A DNA stretch of 64,000 nt. Source: Pyrrhosoma nymphula. Lineage: Eukaryota > Arthropoda > Insecta > Odonata > Coenagrionidae. Positions 24,531-37,180 of the stretch are shown in pieces. The translations under genes were made by a program, and so were the position numbers. The notes beneath the pieces are model-generated. The model was not told where the DNA came from. It searched no databases and saw only the letters and a program-made list of their open reading frames with translations. Each line of letters starts with the position of its first letter. Positions within the stretch are counted from its first letter, which is position 1. The stretch is taken from the NCBI GenBank assembly GCA_963573305.1, contig OY754336.1:17954699-18018698 (forward strand), written 5' to 3'.

Positions 24531-25990
24531 AACAATGACAACGGAGCAGCGGGTGGTTAGATGTGGAGTGAAGTTATACTAGATGGGAAACAGGAGTAGT
24601 GGGGATAGGGCGGGAGTGAAGAAGAAGTGGTTTCAGGTAAAGGGCAACCCGAAGAAGGCAACTAAGTGGCGGAAAATTCACTTATCGGCCATTATAGGAG
24701 GCGTTGAATTTATTCACCCCCCTTTTTTCGCCAACATGGGAACCAGCGCGTAATTGGAGGAGGAGGGAGAGCAATCGAGAGGAAAGAGGGTGGGATTGGT
24801 GAGGTGGGAGGGGAAGAGAAAGAGAGAAAGAAAGAGACAGAAAAAAATTCAAGACGGGAGGGGGGGGAAGATGACGCGAGGTTAACGAGAGTGGATGGCA
24901 TAGGAGAAGGTGACGATTGAATTAAAGAGGCTCTCTCTCGCCAGATGGCATTGGATACGGACGAGCAGTGGGAACAGAAGTGAGGGAGGGAGAGGAACGA
25001 AAGGAGGGGGAAAAGGAGAAGGCGGGCGGAGAGGGAGAGAGATAGGAGGGGGAGGAATATACATGCATACGAGGAGGGAGAATGCACGCGTCATGAGCCG
25101 GTGGGGAGAATCATGAGCGACGGATAGATAAGACAACACGGTAGGATATTGCGATGGGAAAGAGCGGAGAGAGGGGGGGAGATAGGTAGAGGATGAATGC
25201 ATGTGTGAGTGGGAAGAGGAGGCGTGAAAGGAACGAGAAGACGAAAGCGCCTCGGGGGGAGAGGGGGGGGAGAAAACGAGATGGGCGGGGGAGTGTGGGG
25301 GTTTTGGAATGAGGAGGGGGCAAGAGGGAGGAGGAGGGAGGTTGAAGATGGCGAGCGAGGGGCCCACCCCTGGAGGAACAATCCGCGAAGAGGGGAGGAG
25401 GGAGGGCGGTTGAAATACTCTTCTGTGTGGAGAGGGAGATGCTAGTGAGTGATAAGGGAGGGAAGGAGGAGGGGGGGGGGGGGAAGAGAGGCCAATGGGA
25501 ATGAGTGTGTAGTCGTCTGTGGGAATTGAAGAGGGGGCGGGGACGATAGGGTGGGGGTGGGGTGGGCAGGTGCTCCGAGGGAGTGGGGAGTGTGGCAGGG
25601 GCTGGTTGTTGTTGGTGGTGGGTGGGGAGGAAACGACGGGAATAAGACGGATGAGGAGGAGGAGTGGGGGAGGGAGGCAGGAGGAGGGGTGGGTGCGTGA
25701 GGTGCCCTCTGCGCACACCACTATACACTCGGGCGGCGGCAGCGAAACACAAACACGTACTCCTTGTAAATATGAAGACGGCTAACCTGTGGCCTCCGCC
25801 TCCCGACCCGCCTCCAATTTTCCACCCCTCCCTCTCCCCACGGAGGGCAGGGGGGAGGGGAGGGGGAGATTGGCTGCAGGGCGGGTGGGGGAGGGAGTGC
25901 CAAGAGTGCCCTTCCATAAATTACGTCACGCCATCGGCTGGATTTCTTCGCCACCTCATCCGCCCCTATCGTCGGGAATCTCTCGAAATA
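24531..25990. other. Long purine-rich GC island
   Basis: From about 24720 to 25690 the plus strand is overwhelmingly G and A, mostly GGAG and GAGG mixtures, with a 13-G run at 25471-25483. After about 25690 both purines and pyrimidines occur and CpGs rise. A TTACGTCACG CRE-like site lies near 25920. Minus-strand frames of up to 279 codons are almost pure Pro/Ser/Leu and reflect the composition, not a gene. Confidence 0.55.
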
Positions 25991-28990
25991 AATAAATGAA
26001 TAGAACACAGCACATCGAATTATATGCGCCGCATTTCGTTTGTCTCACTTCTTAACGCAGGTACCATCATCAATGAATTATATTTTCGCGGAGAATCACT
26101 CCAGCATCCGCAATCAATTTGCTTTTCGCCGTATCAACGCAAACTTTGCCACCTCAGCGAACTTTAGGAAACACGTATGCGTGTCACGACTGCCGGCCCA
26201 AATGAATTTGAAAATCAGACGAGGGAGACTAAATCGATGTTAAAAACGAAGTCGCTGTATCTAATTTCCTTACTTTCGTAATCTTTTCGTAAATTTTGAT
26301 TGCAAAGATATCTTTGCTCCCTCCCATCACAAACCAATGATACTCTGAGAAGTAGTATGATAAATCTCGTCCACAAATTTGAGACTGGAAAACTGGCTTC
26401 CCTTCAATCGTTACTTCTTAAAACACGATGTCTTGACCGACATTACCAATTACACCATTGTTTACGAATGAAAGCTTTTGAGGATAATCTCCTATTTTGA
26501 CGCGGGGTTCACTGAGAAAGGTTTTATTTTTACTTTGCTTTCAAAGCGCGTGTAAACGGTTAAAAGTATACTGCAATTTTTATCAAATCTTTCGAAAAGA
26601 TTGAGGTATTGCAGTTGATTTTTGTTTTAAACACCGGCATATATCTTGCATTTCTAGTTTCTGCAAGAAATTCGTTTGAGGGCAGCTTCATAATGACTCT
26701 ATCAAACAACCTGGCTATTTTAGCACCCAAATGAAGAATTAAAAATGTCATTTGCAAATAAATACGAAGATTTGTGACCAAGTTATGATGATGAATGATT
26801 ATAACTACGAAAATTATTGTTTCTGATCCTTAAATATTTTAATTATGAAAACCATTACTGTAATTCACGATGATCAAGTTTGGGCCATCCCTCATGGGTT
26901 TTTGAGAATTTGAGCACATTTTCTTCTCATCAACAGCTACTTCTCACGAAACTCCCATAAGGAGTGAATGCAACCAAAATGCCTAATAGAATTGCTTCAG
27001 TGTAAAAAAACACTCTGTTACACTAATTTATTCCACACAGCACCATTCTCGCAAATGTCATAATTTCAATACCACCTAGGGCCATGCGATAGCTAAAGGA
27101 TTTCGAACAACTACTCGCTTCCTGCACTCTCCGGTAAAGCCAAAACACTATGGACACTGACCGTGCTGATATCAGCCCCAAGTCCGCGATGAGACCTCGT
27201 GAGCACCTGCTTCTCACTAAATACGCGAGGATTCACGCTGGAGATTTGACAACACATTTTCAACCCTTCGCTTTCTAAGGAGAGTTTTCGGATAAGACGG
27301 CGAGAAAGATGGATTCCGCGAGCGTAGAATGTGCGGAGGGGAAGGTGGGAGGAGTGGAGGGGAGGAAGGACCCCTCCCTATCTCGTCCTCCTCCCCAAAA
27401 TCCTCCATACCCCCCCACTCCACGTCAGCCCTCCTCCAAATTGAAACGCGCAACAATGATCCTATTGTGTTGGCTAATCTTAAAAACGACGAAAGGATCT
27501 CTTCGAATCAGTCAAGACGCTCATTTTTTTATAGCGCTGCCGGGATTCGTTCTGGAAGGGTTATAGGAGCGGGAGCGAGAAGCCATAACGGGAGGGAAAT
27601 TATGTACAGAAAGAGAGGAATGCGATTTGCACAAACGTGATTCCCCAAAAATTCTGGAGATGTTACATCGAGAAAAACTTTACGATGCGTTGCGAAACTT
27701 GGAATGTTCGAAGTCCTACAAAACCATCGAAGCTATAAATACACCGACGCTCCAAACGCTAAGGCAAGGAAACAGGACTGCAGTTACTGTTCATTTTCAC
27801 ATCTGATTGTGAGTCACGTCCCTCTTTCAACTTTGAGAAGCCGAACAACTAAAAATTACTTTAGTCGTATTCAATCGCAGAATTACAAACAGAGCTTAAA
27901 ACTTAAAATCGACGGCATAATATTTTTAACGAATAGTTCTAGTTTCGTTACAATAAAATTGCCGTGAACATAGCACGAAAAAGGATAAGATTACTCACTT
28001 ATAATAAATGATTCTGTTTTTACTCAGAGAGCTGCCAGGTTATAATCACTGTAATTGAAAACTGTTAGGATAGGCGTCATATCGAAGATATCATACATAT
28101 ATAAGCTGGCCAGAGCCAGATTTTTAGTTTACATTTTTACAGATTAAATTGGACTTCTACCATTTTTTTCTAGATGGGATGATTAACAGGAAAACATGTT
28201 ATTCTCACACGGTTGTATACCTAAAAAATGGCAATAATTTCAAAAATTGTGACACTATGAAAAATACTCAAAATATACAAATTTGGAACAAAGAGGATAA
28301 TGCACAAACAGAAAACTATTATTTCAGAAGGGTTGAAGAAAACGCAGTCCTAGCTTTCCTAAATATGTCACAGGATATGGGCCATCGATTATACATTCAC
28401 TCATTACGAAACAAGGACTAACTCCTTGGGGTCTAATATGAATTCAAGCCAGTTGACAGAAGGTTCTTCATTACTCCTCTCGACGGAAAGGCAGAACTGG
28501 ATAGAGTACCATGTCGGTTTCACAATCGGTATTTTAATCAGCCACATCAATTATCAATATTACTCCATGCAATGCAGTTTCAAAAATACCTTTTAATTGA
28601 AATAATTAAAAGCAAATTAGACAAAATCTTAGCAAAATTAGAGTAATTCAATTGTAGTTCGAAATATATAACAAACGAACTGAAAGGGATGGATTTGAGA
28701 GAGAGGCACTTAATATTTACGCCACATGTGAATGCTCGAGTATATGCTATCACGAATTGAAATACATTTTTCACTACATTCATAAAGACTCGGGGATGAA
28801 CACATGATATGCACAAAACACCCTCAGGCTCCAAAGTGGGCCATTCGAGGGCTGTAGAATGTCGCTACACTTGGATTTCGCACAATGTTGGAGCATTGGG
28901 CGTTATTCCGTTGTAGTATTGAGAATATCCAATATTAAATAAAGCCCATCACATAAAAACGTGCAAGTACGTGATCTCCAACCGTCGAAA
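25991..28990. other. AT-rich noncoding stretch
   Basis: No family was recognised. A short GC-richer purine-biased block sits at 27310-27440. The frame at 28149-28421 (plus, 90 codons) reads as an ordinary mixed-composition peptide but has no recognisable domain and no support for expression. Confidence 0.5.
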
Positions 28991-29760
28991 ATGAATCTCG
29001 GATCACTCCCGCCGCGGGGTGCGCGGCTTGAGGGACACCAACCCTGAAGCCCATTATTTTTAAGCAAGGCTTTTCGACCCCAGGATCTTCCCACGTGAAT
29101 TTGCAAATGCATGTTTTTGCGCGGGGCGTCGCTCGCGATCTCACACCACTAAGCAAACGAAACATCACGACACCACATAACTCGCCGGGGCGAGATCGCC
29201 TGCGCGTGTCACTCCCCTTGCACCGACACGGCCTCGCGCGCCACTCCACTATCAATAATTGTGCGGGGAGTGGGAAGGCGAAAAAAAACTTAAAAAAAAC
29301 ACCCTCGCATGCAGAGAATTCCTTCGCAAACACCGAGACGTGATTAATACCCGCGTGCACCTCCCCGCAGCACCGATCGCTGCACCAATTCGTCTCAAGC
29401 CGTGACCTCCCTCACAGCCCCGCGTCTTTTTTTTAGGCCCGATACGATTATAAGTCTACTCTCACCTCACCCGCACTGTAGATCCCAACATCTCTCCACT
29501 CCACGTTTTCCTCAACCACAGACAGACATAGTCCACCACTGGAGCGTGACAGACCGATGTTAGAGGGGGCATGGGATGCAGGTCGGGTGGGTGTGGGCGG
29601 TCACCACCGCGGGGGAGAGGATCGGACGAGAAAGGTACTCTGGGAAATATCGGGCGGCGGCGGCGGGAGCGAAAGAGAGAGGAAGACTCGGTGCCAGGGA
29701 CGCCAACCGCTCTCATTTTGCAAACTCCATACTTGATCGTCCGGGGGAAATCCATTAATG
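28991..29760. other. GC-rich CpG-containing island
   Basis: GC-rich with many CpGs. A 141-codon minus-strand frame at 28935-29360 spans its left half and a 97-codon frame its right half, neither recognised. An inverted pair GCGATCTC/GCGAGATCGC sits at about 29135-29202. No promoter motif is clear. Confidence 0.45.
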
Positions 29761-30130
29761 TCCGGAATTATTGCCATCGAAATTTGAAACCTCCCAATCC
29801 TAATGACCGTTTAATAAAATGAGCGCCAAATATAAAAAATGTTTAATGACCGCCGCAGCATAAAAATAATTGTAAGGTGGTAATGCTTTGCCCAAATAAC
29901 CCAAATTCTGTCGGTTTAAAATAATGAATATCACCAAGTCAAAGCATTTTTTGATAGATTGTGTGATTAAAGCTACTTAGTGACCGAAATACACTAATAC
30001 CAGGAAATCTTTCCCTCAAAAACATTTAAAGAATTTATAAGCTAGTACAAAGACGATTGGTATTTATATGGTATTTTAGGGGATGTCGTTCTCAAAATAC
30101 CTCATTTCTTGAGGCAAGTGTCCTCATTTT
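29761..30130. other. AT-rich spacer
   Basis: Nothing recognisable. Confidence 0.6.
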
Positions 30131-30870
30131 CAGGGAAATAGAGTTGGCAACCCAACTTGGGAGTAAAAGGGGGGGGGGGTGAAGCCACCTGAAGGAGTGT
30201 CCCCTGGAGGAATATCAGCGGAAGCGGGGAGGAAGAGTGCAAAGGGAGGGAAGGCGTTGGAGAAAGATGCTGGAGAAGAGAGAAAGACAGAGTAACGGGC
30301 GGACGAGGAACGGAGAGACAAAGAGCAAAAGCAAGAGGGAGGGAGGAAGGATTGCGCTCGGCGGTGATCGAGGCAGAGAGTGAAGACGGGGGAGACCCGG
30401 GATTGATGCAGACAAATTGATACATTGTCCGGGTAAGAAGACGGACGGAGAGGAGGAGGGATCGCTCGCACGGCGGAGACCTGCGCGCGTGGGGGAGGGA
30501 GGGGAGGCAAAAGGTGTTTTTTGGGGAGAAGAGGTTACTCGGAGGGAGAGCGAGCAAGGGATACAGCGACCCTTTGAGTAAAGAGTTCGGTCGAATGTGC
30601 GCACCCTCTCGCATCTAGCGGGTGTGAGCGTGACACGACCTTGCGCAGGCGGCGAAGTGATCGAGCGAGAGAGATGGCCATCGATGGAGAGAAAGAAAAA
30701 GGTGTGTGATATTGATTGAGCGGGTGTGGGAGGGAGGAGAGAGGAGGATCCTAATTGGGGATCGCAGTCCGTGGCGGAGGGCAGCAAGGCATTCCTGGCA
30801 TGCCGTCGCAACCAACCGCTTCCCCCTTTTCAGAGGAGAGTCGAGCAAACGTGCGAATGCCGTCGGTGCG
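30131..30870. other. Purine-rich GC island
   Basis: The plus strand is strongly purine-biased from about 30165 to 30760, with an 11-G run at 30169-30179. Minus-strand frames (up to 198 codons) are Ser/Pro/Leu-rich low complexity and not called. Confidence 0.5.
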
Positions 30871-30988
30871 GTTAGTATGCTACAGCGGTTTCAGAATGAC
30901 CATGACGAAATGACAGGGGAGGAAATAAATAAATATATCATCATTAGATCAATATATATAATAAGTAAATATAGAAATTTATATAACA

Positions 30989-31326
30989 TCAAGAAAGGAT
31001 CAGGGCACGTTCCCTTTCGGCCCTTCTCCTCCATGCACCACTAGCAATGTTGTCTATATCCTCCAATGTAATCTCTGACCCGCTTTCTACATCGGCCTCA
31101 CCACAACTACCCTCACCATCTGAATGAACGGCCACCGTGCTTCCTGTAACCCCTCCTTCCAAACTGCCTCCCTCACAGTCGCCACCCATGCCTCCTCCCT
31201 CAACCTCATGTCTGACAATTGCTTTAGCGCAGATGTTCTTGCTTTCCATTCACCCTCAGCCTCTCTACTCGAACTTGTACTTGGCTCTTTCAAGCCTTTA
31301 ACTCCCCTGGTCTGAATCGGGCCCAC
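30989..31326 (-). pseudogene. Unidentified coding-like segment in two frames
   Basis: Two overlapping minus-strand frames give ordinary, charged protein-like sequence. The first (31326 downward) includes LKQLSDMRLREEAWVATVRE. The second (ending near 30990) includes SGSEITLEDIDNIASGAW. One frameshift near 31110 would join them, so this may be a broken exon or a transposon ORF1 piece. The first frame is bounded upstream by a stop codon. No domain is recognised and chance cannot be excluded. Confidence 0.25.
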
Positions 31327-32446
31327 TTACCCCCACCTACTCCTGTGTGTCCGGTTAGCATAGAAACAAAAATGGAACACTCGCACGAATTTACATTCCT
31401 AATTTTTCGGTTCGAATGCGATTATCGGTCGCTATGGAGACATCCAACATAGCCGGCCGTGCAGAATGGGCGTGCAGTTTTCAGTTATTACACCCCCTAC
31501 TCGTCTTAAGATTTTGCTTATCAAAGTGGTAGAATCACACTAATATATTTCAATAACATCAAAATAATTGATCCAAAACAAAAAAAATCAGAAGTATTAG
31601 ACATGAAATATCGGTGTTCCCCGAAAATTGACATGTTGGATCAATTTTACGACATGTGGAGCTGGACGTAATTTTGATTGATTACAATCCGTAAAACTGC
31701 CAACCTTATAAGACACAATACATTTAAATGTTGATATTCTCTTTGTTGAAAAGGTATCCGACATTCCGAAACACGATTCGCCAGCTTTGCGCACAACAGT
31801 GTTTTCCATCGCGGGTACAGGAGAACTACCGGCGTTTGCTGTAACAAGGGTAATATACGCCAAAACTAAGGGCCATTGATCAGAACTATGAAATAACGTA
31901 ATGAATGTAAATTGTGTGCAAAAAGTAGCATAGTAGTATTCCACTCATGTTGCCATAATCGAGGGTCAAACATAGCTTTGCCAAAGAGAATGTTTTATTC
32001 TAATCCTTAAGACTGTATTTTAACATCTGTTACGCTATTTATAATGGTTACCATGATGCACTACAACACAATGTTTCACTGCTGACATCCGAAAACTGTC
32101 TACTGATTTATTACCGTTAAGATTCAACGCAAAATGTATGCAAGGTTTAAAAGCTCATTATATACTTATATTTATATACTTATGATAAATAAATAATTAC
32201 GTTGATTTGACAATTCTTTTTTCCATACAAAGTTATAAACATCGCTAAAACCTATATTACATAGTAGTTGCTTATTAACCATTAGCACCTACGATTATCT
32301 AATTTAATAATATGTTAGTTTAAATCGAGTTTTCTAAGCCCACTGTTAATTGATATTCCTTTTCTTCAAAGTAAGTTCTCTGAATATAAAGTAAAAATAC
32401 ATTAAAGACAAAACTGCAATCGTTCATGATTTCGTGACCCTTTGGT
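31327..32446. other. AT-rich noncoding stretch
   Basis: A 115-codon minus-strand frame (31597-31944) is the longest in this AT-rich part. It contains a hydrophobic run followed by a small-residue segment, a weak secretion-signal look, but no homology is recognised and a frame of this length is expected by chance in the window. Confidence 0.45.
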
Positions 32447-32449
32447 GCA

Positions 32450-32633
32450 ATTACTTACTGTCGTAAACTCTACGAAGCACATACCCAATTCTTCGAATCA
32501 GTCCATAAAAAAGTAGATCTATTCCTTGGGCATCGCTGCCGATTATGAAGGCGGAGACAAAATAAAGCATGGCACTCACCATTATTTTAAGCGAAATTGA
32601 TTGCCCCATTTCTAGCAGAGGCAATCTAACAGC
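32450..32633 (-). CDS. Possible first coding exon with signal peptide
   Basis: On the minus strand a frame starting at an ATG in the MGQSISLKIMVSAMLYF segment reads into a hydrophobic run (AMLYFVSAFIIG) and a small-residue cleavage-like site (SDA before QG), typical of a secretory signal peptide. It then gives a short basic helix-like stretch (GLIRRIGYVLRRVYD). The frame meets GTAAGT directly after GACA, an optimal splice donor in phase 1, and would otherwise stop three codons later. Known exons 1 of secreted peptides look like this. No family is recognised, no downstream exon was found and no promoter is clear. Confidence 0.3.
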
Positions 32634-32663
32634 TCTCGCCTTCGGTGCCAGGCCTCCGTGCAA

Positions 32664-33880
32664 CGAATCGTCAACTGCCTATCTGAGCTGGTCGACAAAA
32701 AAGTGACCCGTTGACAGAGAAGGGAAATGAGGCTAATTATAGATTAAAAAAAGGAGGAACCATCGAAAGCACTTTTACGACCACTACTATAATACACATG
32801 CTAACTAATTGGAAACGGCCCACGTGAGGCGAATTATCAAAGAAGAAAGAGGGAGGAGAGACACCGGAGCTACGAGGGCACCCGGTCCAGCGTCCACATC
32901 CAACGGCGAACCATTTAGGGCGATTGCCAAATCATTCGATGACTGGACACCCCACCCTTATTGGAATCGAAAACGCCCCACAACACCACATAGACAGACA
33001 CCAAACTCAAGAGGCACCACCATGAGTTAACCTCCACGCTGGCGCAGCTTGCTAAGTTACCTTCTCCTCACGGCGGGGGGGGGGGGCGCCCCAGCCAAAG
33101 GGGCCGATAGACCGCAGGGAGGAGTGAAGGAGGCTGCTGCCTGGACCGAAGAGGAGGGTGGAATGGGAGGTGGAGAGAAAGACGGGGAAGGCACCACACC
33201 GGATCGTTTGGAAATCGAAGAGAGCGGCCGAGGGATAACACGACGCCCGCCCGAATACGCAGTCGGAAGTTGCTCTTCATAAGCGCAGCAAAATGGAATT
33301 TGCTACACATGTATCTCCACCTGAACACTTACAACTCTCTCGCCCTGAGAAGAATGACCACCTTTCCCTGAACCCCCATACTGATTGCTATATTTATTCT
33401 CGTGTTTTGTATAGGATTACCTGATCATACCGTCCTACGCCGAAACCTAGGACGTGTGTATCTATAATAAAGTTTGTGCGGAAATAAAAAATAAGTTCTT
33501 CAATTTCTCTTCATTAATAAGTTAATCATCGTAGCAAGCACAATTTATTAACGACAGCATTACCGACGCTGGCTATGCGAATTTATATCTGCATTGTAAA
33601 ATTTGAGTTTAATTACCGTTCTTGACACGGGATATGTAAGACATTGTTAATGTAATGACTTATCCTTTCAAGGTTGAACGATTATTTTTTTAAGATATTG
33701 GAATGGGTTTCCTTTCGTGTAGCTATCGAATGACGATAACGCCTAAGGTGGTTTGCGTCGCTATTCAACGCGATGATCACGCGCCGAGGCGTAACCAAGA
33801 AGTAAAGCTAGCTGGGCAAAACTACTTGTGAGCCCTCTTACTAGCGCACCACACAGTCATTCCAATCGGAGATCTCAACA
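32664..33880. other. Unassigned stretch with a small GC-rich block
   Basis: A GC-rich block at 33030-33250 contains a 12-G run (33075-33086). The rest is AT-rich. No gene or repeat recognised. Confidence 0.5.
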
Positions 33881-34420
33881 AACGGAATGGTTCGAGAGAC
33901 GGTGGCGTGACTATCCACCAGCTCGGGGTTGGGGGGGGGGGGGGGGGTAGCAGGAGTAGGAGACCTCACGGGGTCGCGACTTCGAGCCCCGCGGAGAGCA
34001 GGGCCGGGCGGCAGCAATTCAATCCGTCATGAAAGAGATGATCGCCGAGATAAGAGGTCCGCTCGAATGGCCAGCAGGAAGTTTAAAGCCCATCGAAACA
34101 AAACGGCAGCCATTGCGCAAAGAGCTCCCGCATGAGGGCCCACAAAGTACAGAATATGACATCATCAATTTGAAGCCCCGCTATCGCTGGGAAACGACGA
34201 GCAGAAGTTCTCCCTCCTCACGGTAGCAGAGAACAGCGGATGGATAGTGTCGTGGGACTCCTTCTTTCTCCTTCATCCCCGTGTCGTCCGAAAGGTTCAA
34301 GCACGCGAGGAGCCGCTATCCCAACGATGCCACTGGCTCGCCATTTCTCTCCCGGCGTCATCCGCGAGGAAAAATCAGCTACACTGCTGACTGCACAGAG
34401 TTGGAATTTGTCCGGGTCGG
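33881..34420. other. GC-rich block with a 17-G run
   Basis: A 17-G run lies at 33931-33947. The following CGACTTCGAGCCCC is weakly B-box-like but lacks a partner A box. A 143-codon plus-strand frame (34281-34712) is unrecognised. Confidence 0.4.
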
Positions 34421-35818
34421 TCGACAAATAAACTATCAAGTCTTGATAGACTCGGCGGATCACGTCTGTGCGTACATCTGCATTCTACCCAAGTCATCCT
34501 CTGCCGTTGCGCAAAGGGAACTAAATGCAGAATGTTACTTACTTAATTGCATGATTTACGATGATTCGAAGATTAGTGATATTAGACAGCAAACTTTGAA
34601 TAGTCTGCCAGAAAAATTCATTAGTGGGTCAACTTGCTCATGGTGGAGAGCTGACAATAAACGCACACCCTTTGGCGCTGATTCTGCTGAGAATATGGAA
34701 GCCGAAATATAAAACATTTACCATTGAATTTCTGATTGATAAAACGCACCTTTACTAACAATAAGAGCCAACGCTCACATTTATAAGGCGAAGGAGACAA
34801 TCGGACTATAAACTCAATTTCAAAATTCATTACAGGTAAGGCTGACATACCCCCATGGCCCCACTTACATCTTTCATTGTATTATTTCAATACCGATTCC
34901 TATTCAAATAATTAACAATTACATGTTTTTATCTAAAAAAAATATATATATATATATATACTTAAAAATTTCGAGACCAACACTCAATGCAAAAATTAGA
35001 ACAGAGATGTCCACCATTTTCGGGATAAGAATATTTATACCACGTTCAAAAGACAAGGATTGATTAATACTTAGCGGCTTTAACTAATTTGCGTCCACAT
35101 GAGTATTCACTAAAAGTCGTAAAGAAGCTGAAGACCTCCGGTGACTACCTATGAAATAGCCAGGACTTGCCTTGTTCTACCTTAACTCCTAACTTACGTT
35201 CACCTGCATCAAAAAAACCAGTAATCACCACCAACGATGACATCTCAATCGTCGATAGAAAGTCCACGTTAAGGTAATGACGAAATCAATGGTGTTCTGG
35301 TTTCACCCAAAGCCTCACCAGATTGATTACTATCAATGTCGGCCGTAAAAGATCGTTTTAGCATACAGGATCGCATTCATGGGTTGAGTTACTTCTTGAT
35401 ATGCTGATTTATCTTAAAAGTGGTTATTACATTTTGATATCGGTACACGCGAAAACAAGCAGTGTTTGTGCAACTTTCACTACGGGAACGTTTGATAACT
35501 TACTGACTTTCTTGAAGTGCTTCCAAAAGAATTCAGACAGAAGAATTTTACCATCAGGAGTTGTAACAAGGGGTGGTTTTACCAATTCAATAATGATATT
35601 TAAATGAAAGATTGACATAACATATTATACCACGAAAGGCCATTAAGTAGGTTTACGTCCTGATAGTTAGCCCTGATTTAGGTTGCTGAGCGGTCGTTTC
35701 TTACGAGCCCTTGAATATTCATGGAACTATTCTGATCATTAACACTTTTGATTTGAACCAATGCTATAAACAATGTCTGAAAAAAATTATCTTCCTTACC
35801 GCCTAAACTTTATGCATT
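34421..35818. other. AT-rich stretch with TA microsatellite
   Basis: A (TA)n tract lies at about 34942-34961. No genes or repeats recognised. Confidence 0.5.
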
Positions 35819-35880
35819 TTTACTGTATACTGATGTATGCATCAGTATACAGTAAATCATCAGTATGCATCAGTATACAG
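35819..35880. repeat. Perfect 16-bp palindrome with partial duplication
   Basis: Bases 35819-35834 (TTTACTGTATACTGAT) and 35841-35856 are exact inverted copies around a 6-nt centre GTATGC. Most of the right half (GTATGCATCAGTATACAG) is repeated directly at 35863-35880. This fits a short foldback whose arm was duplicated by slippage. Confidence 0.8.
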
Positions 35881-36400
35881 CTTGTATATTAAATAAAAAT
35901 GATTTTTTTCTGTGTTATATTGTTATTTCTTCGATGGTTAAAGTAGACTCAATTTACATCAGTGAACTCTGGTTCACATAACAAGGCTACCTACAAGTGT
36001 CTCGTACATTTTTATCGAATTCAAATATTTTAGGGCGCCAGGTACTGAGTTCTACGAACACACAATACCTAATCAATACCTACGCACTTGCTTAAATTCA
36101 CTTTTAATCGATCGGGCGGTAAATATGTGCCAATCACATTTGCACATTTGAGCACCGCGGATAATCTGCCTCACTTTATCAGTGCCATCTATTATTGAGG
36201 CGAGGAATTTAAATATAACTCAATGAACAATGGCGGTGAGTTGGAGAAATCTGGGTATGCAGTGACCATCCATCAGAGCAACGTTCGCTAAATATATATT
36301 CACTTAAGACCACTTTAATTGATATATTTTCCTCGCCGCCCGAAATACATGGTTAACGTGAGGTCGCACTTCCAGGCACAGATCGTGCCCGCAGAGGGCC
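35881..36400. other. AT-rich spacer
   Basis: No gene or repeat recognised. Confidence 0.5.
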
Positions 36401-37180
36401 TTTATAAATCGTGAGGAAGCCAAGATGGGAGAATATCACGAGACATACCTCGCTGCAGACTACAGTGCAAAGATCGTATTAAAAGTCGCGCACAGATGGG
36501 AGAACAAAACACTGATTGAAACTGCCAGACAGGACGTCCCATCCCCCTACTTTGTGGTCTAAGAGACAGAGGCGGCCGAGGGGGCGGAGAACAGCCGTTA
36601 ATAAGACCCACGCTGCACAGTCCAACCCAATGGTAACCCATTAATAGGGATCCATTACATGCGAAAAATGAATACGAATTATCACGGGCGAAGGGAATCT
36701 GCAACTTCTTAAGCAGCCGCAAGAGGTGAGCGTTGAGGAGGGGGTGACCCAACGGCATTTGTCTCTGGGGCGAGAAAGGCAGGGACGACGTGGGGGGGGG
36801 GGGGGGGGGGGTGGGACGGAAGAAGAGGCGGCGATCTAAGCACGCCGATCGTGCAAACAAGCAATCCGAACACGATGCTCTGAAGACGCGCAGACACGTG
36901 GGTCGAGAAGATTTTCGGAAAAGGCGTCGCATATCGAGAGGGAGGAGGCCGCTCACGAGGAGCCATCACCACGGGCAACGCTCACCCACCGCTCTCCGCG
37001 CATTTAACTCATCTGCCCCACACTATAAAGCGGTCAAGATAAGAAGGGACAGAGGGGGGGGGCAGGTGTATTAAGCCGCCCGCGGTGGGAGGTTCCGAAG
37101 GACTCAAACACGAAAGATGTGGCGGAAAACGAGACGGAAACAGTCGCTGAAACACTGTACGTGCGGGAGCGAAAAATTCC
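36401..37180. other. GC-rich island with a 20-G run
   Basis: Contains the longest homopolymer of the window, 20 G at 36792-36811, and a 9-G run at 37054-37062. A 184-codon minus-strand frame ends opposite the G run, where it reads poly-Pro. It matches no family and is not called. Confidence 0.5.

Noticed and set aside
24882..25917. Minus-strand frames of 279 and 268 codons
   Set aside because: They are almost pure Pro/Ser/Leu with two overlapping frames open together, as expected from the antisense of a purine-rich tract.
30102..30811. Minus-strand frames of 126-198 codons
   Set aside because: Low-complexity Ser/Pro/Leu content explained by purine skew of the plus strand; no domain.
33950..34000. 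Possible tRNA-derived head around GACTTCGAGCCCC
   Set aside because: The A box and arms are missing and the segment is in a GC-rich block where such words occur by chance.
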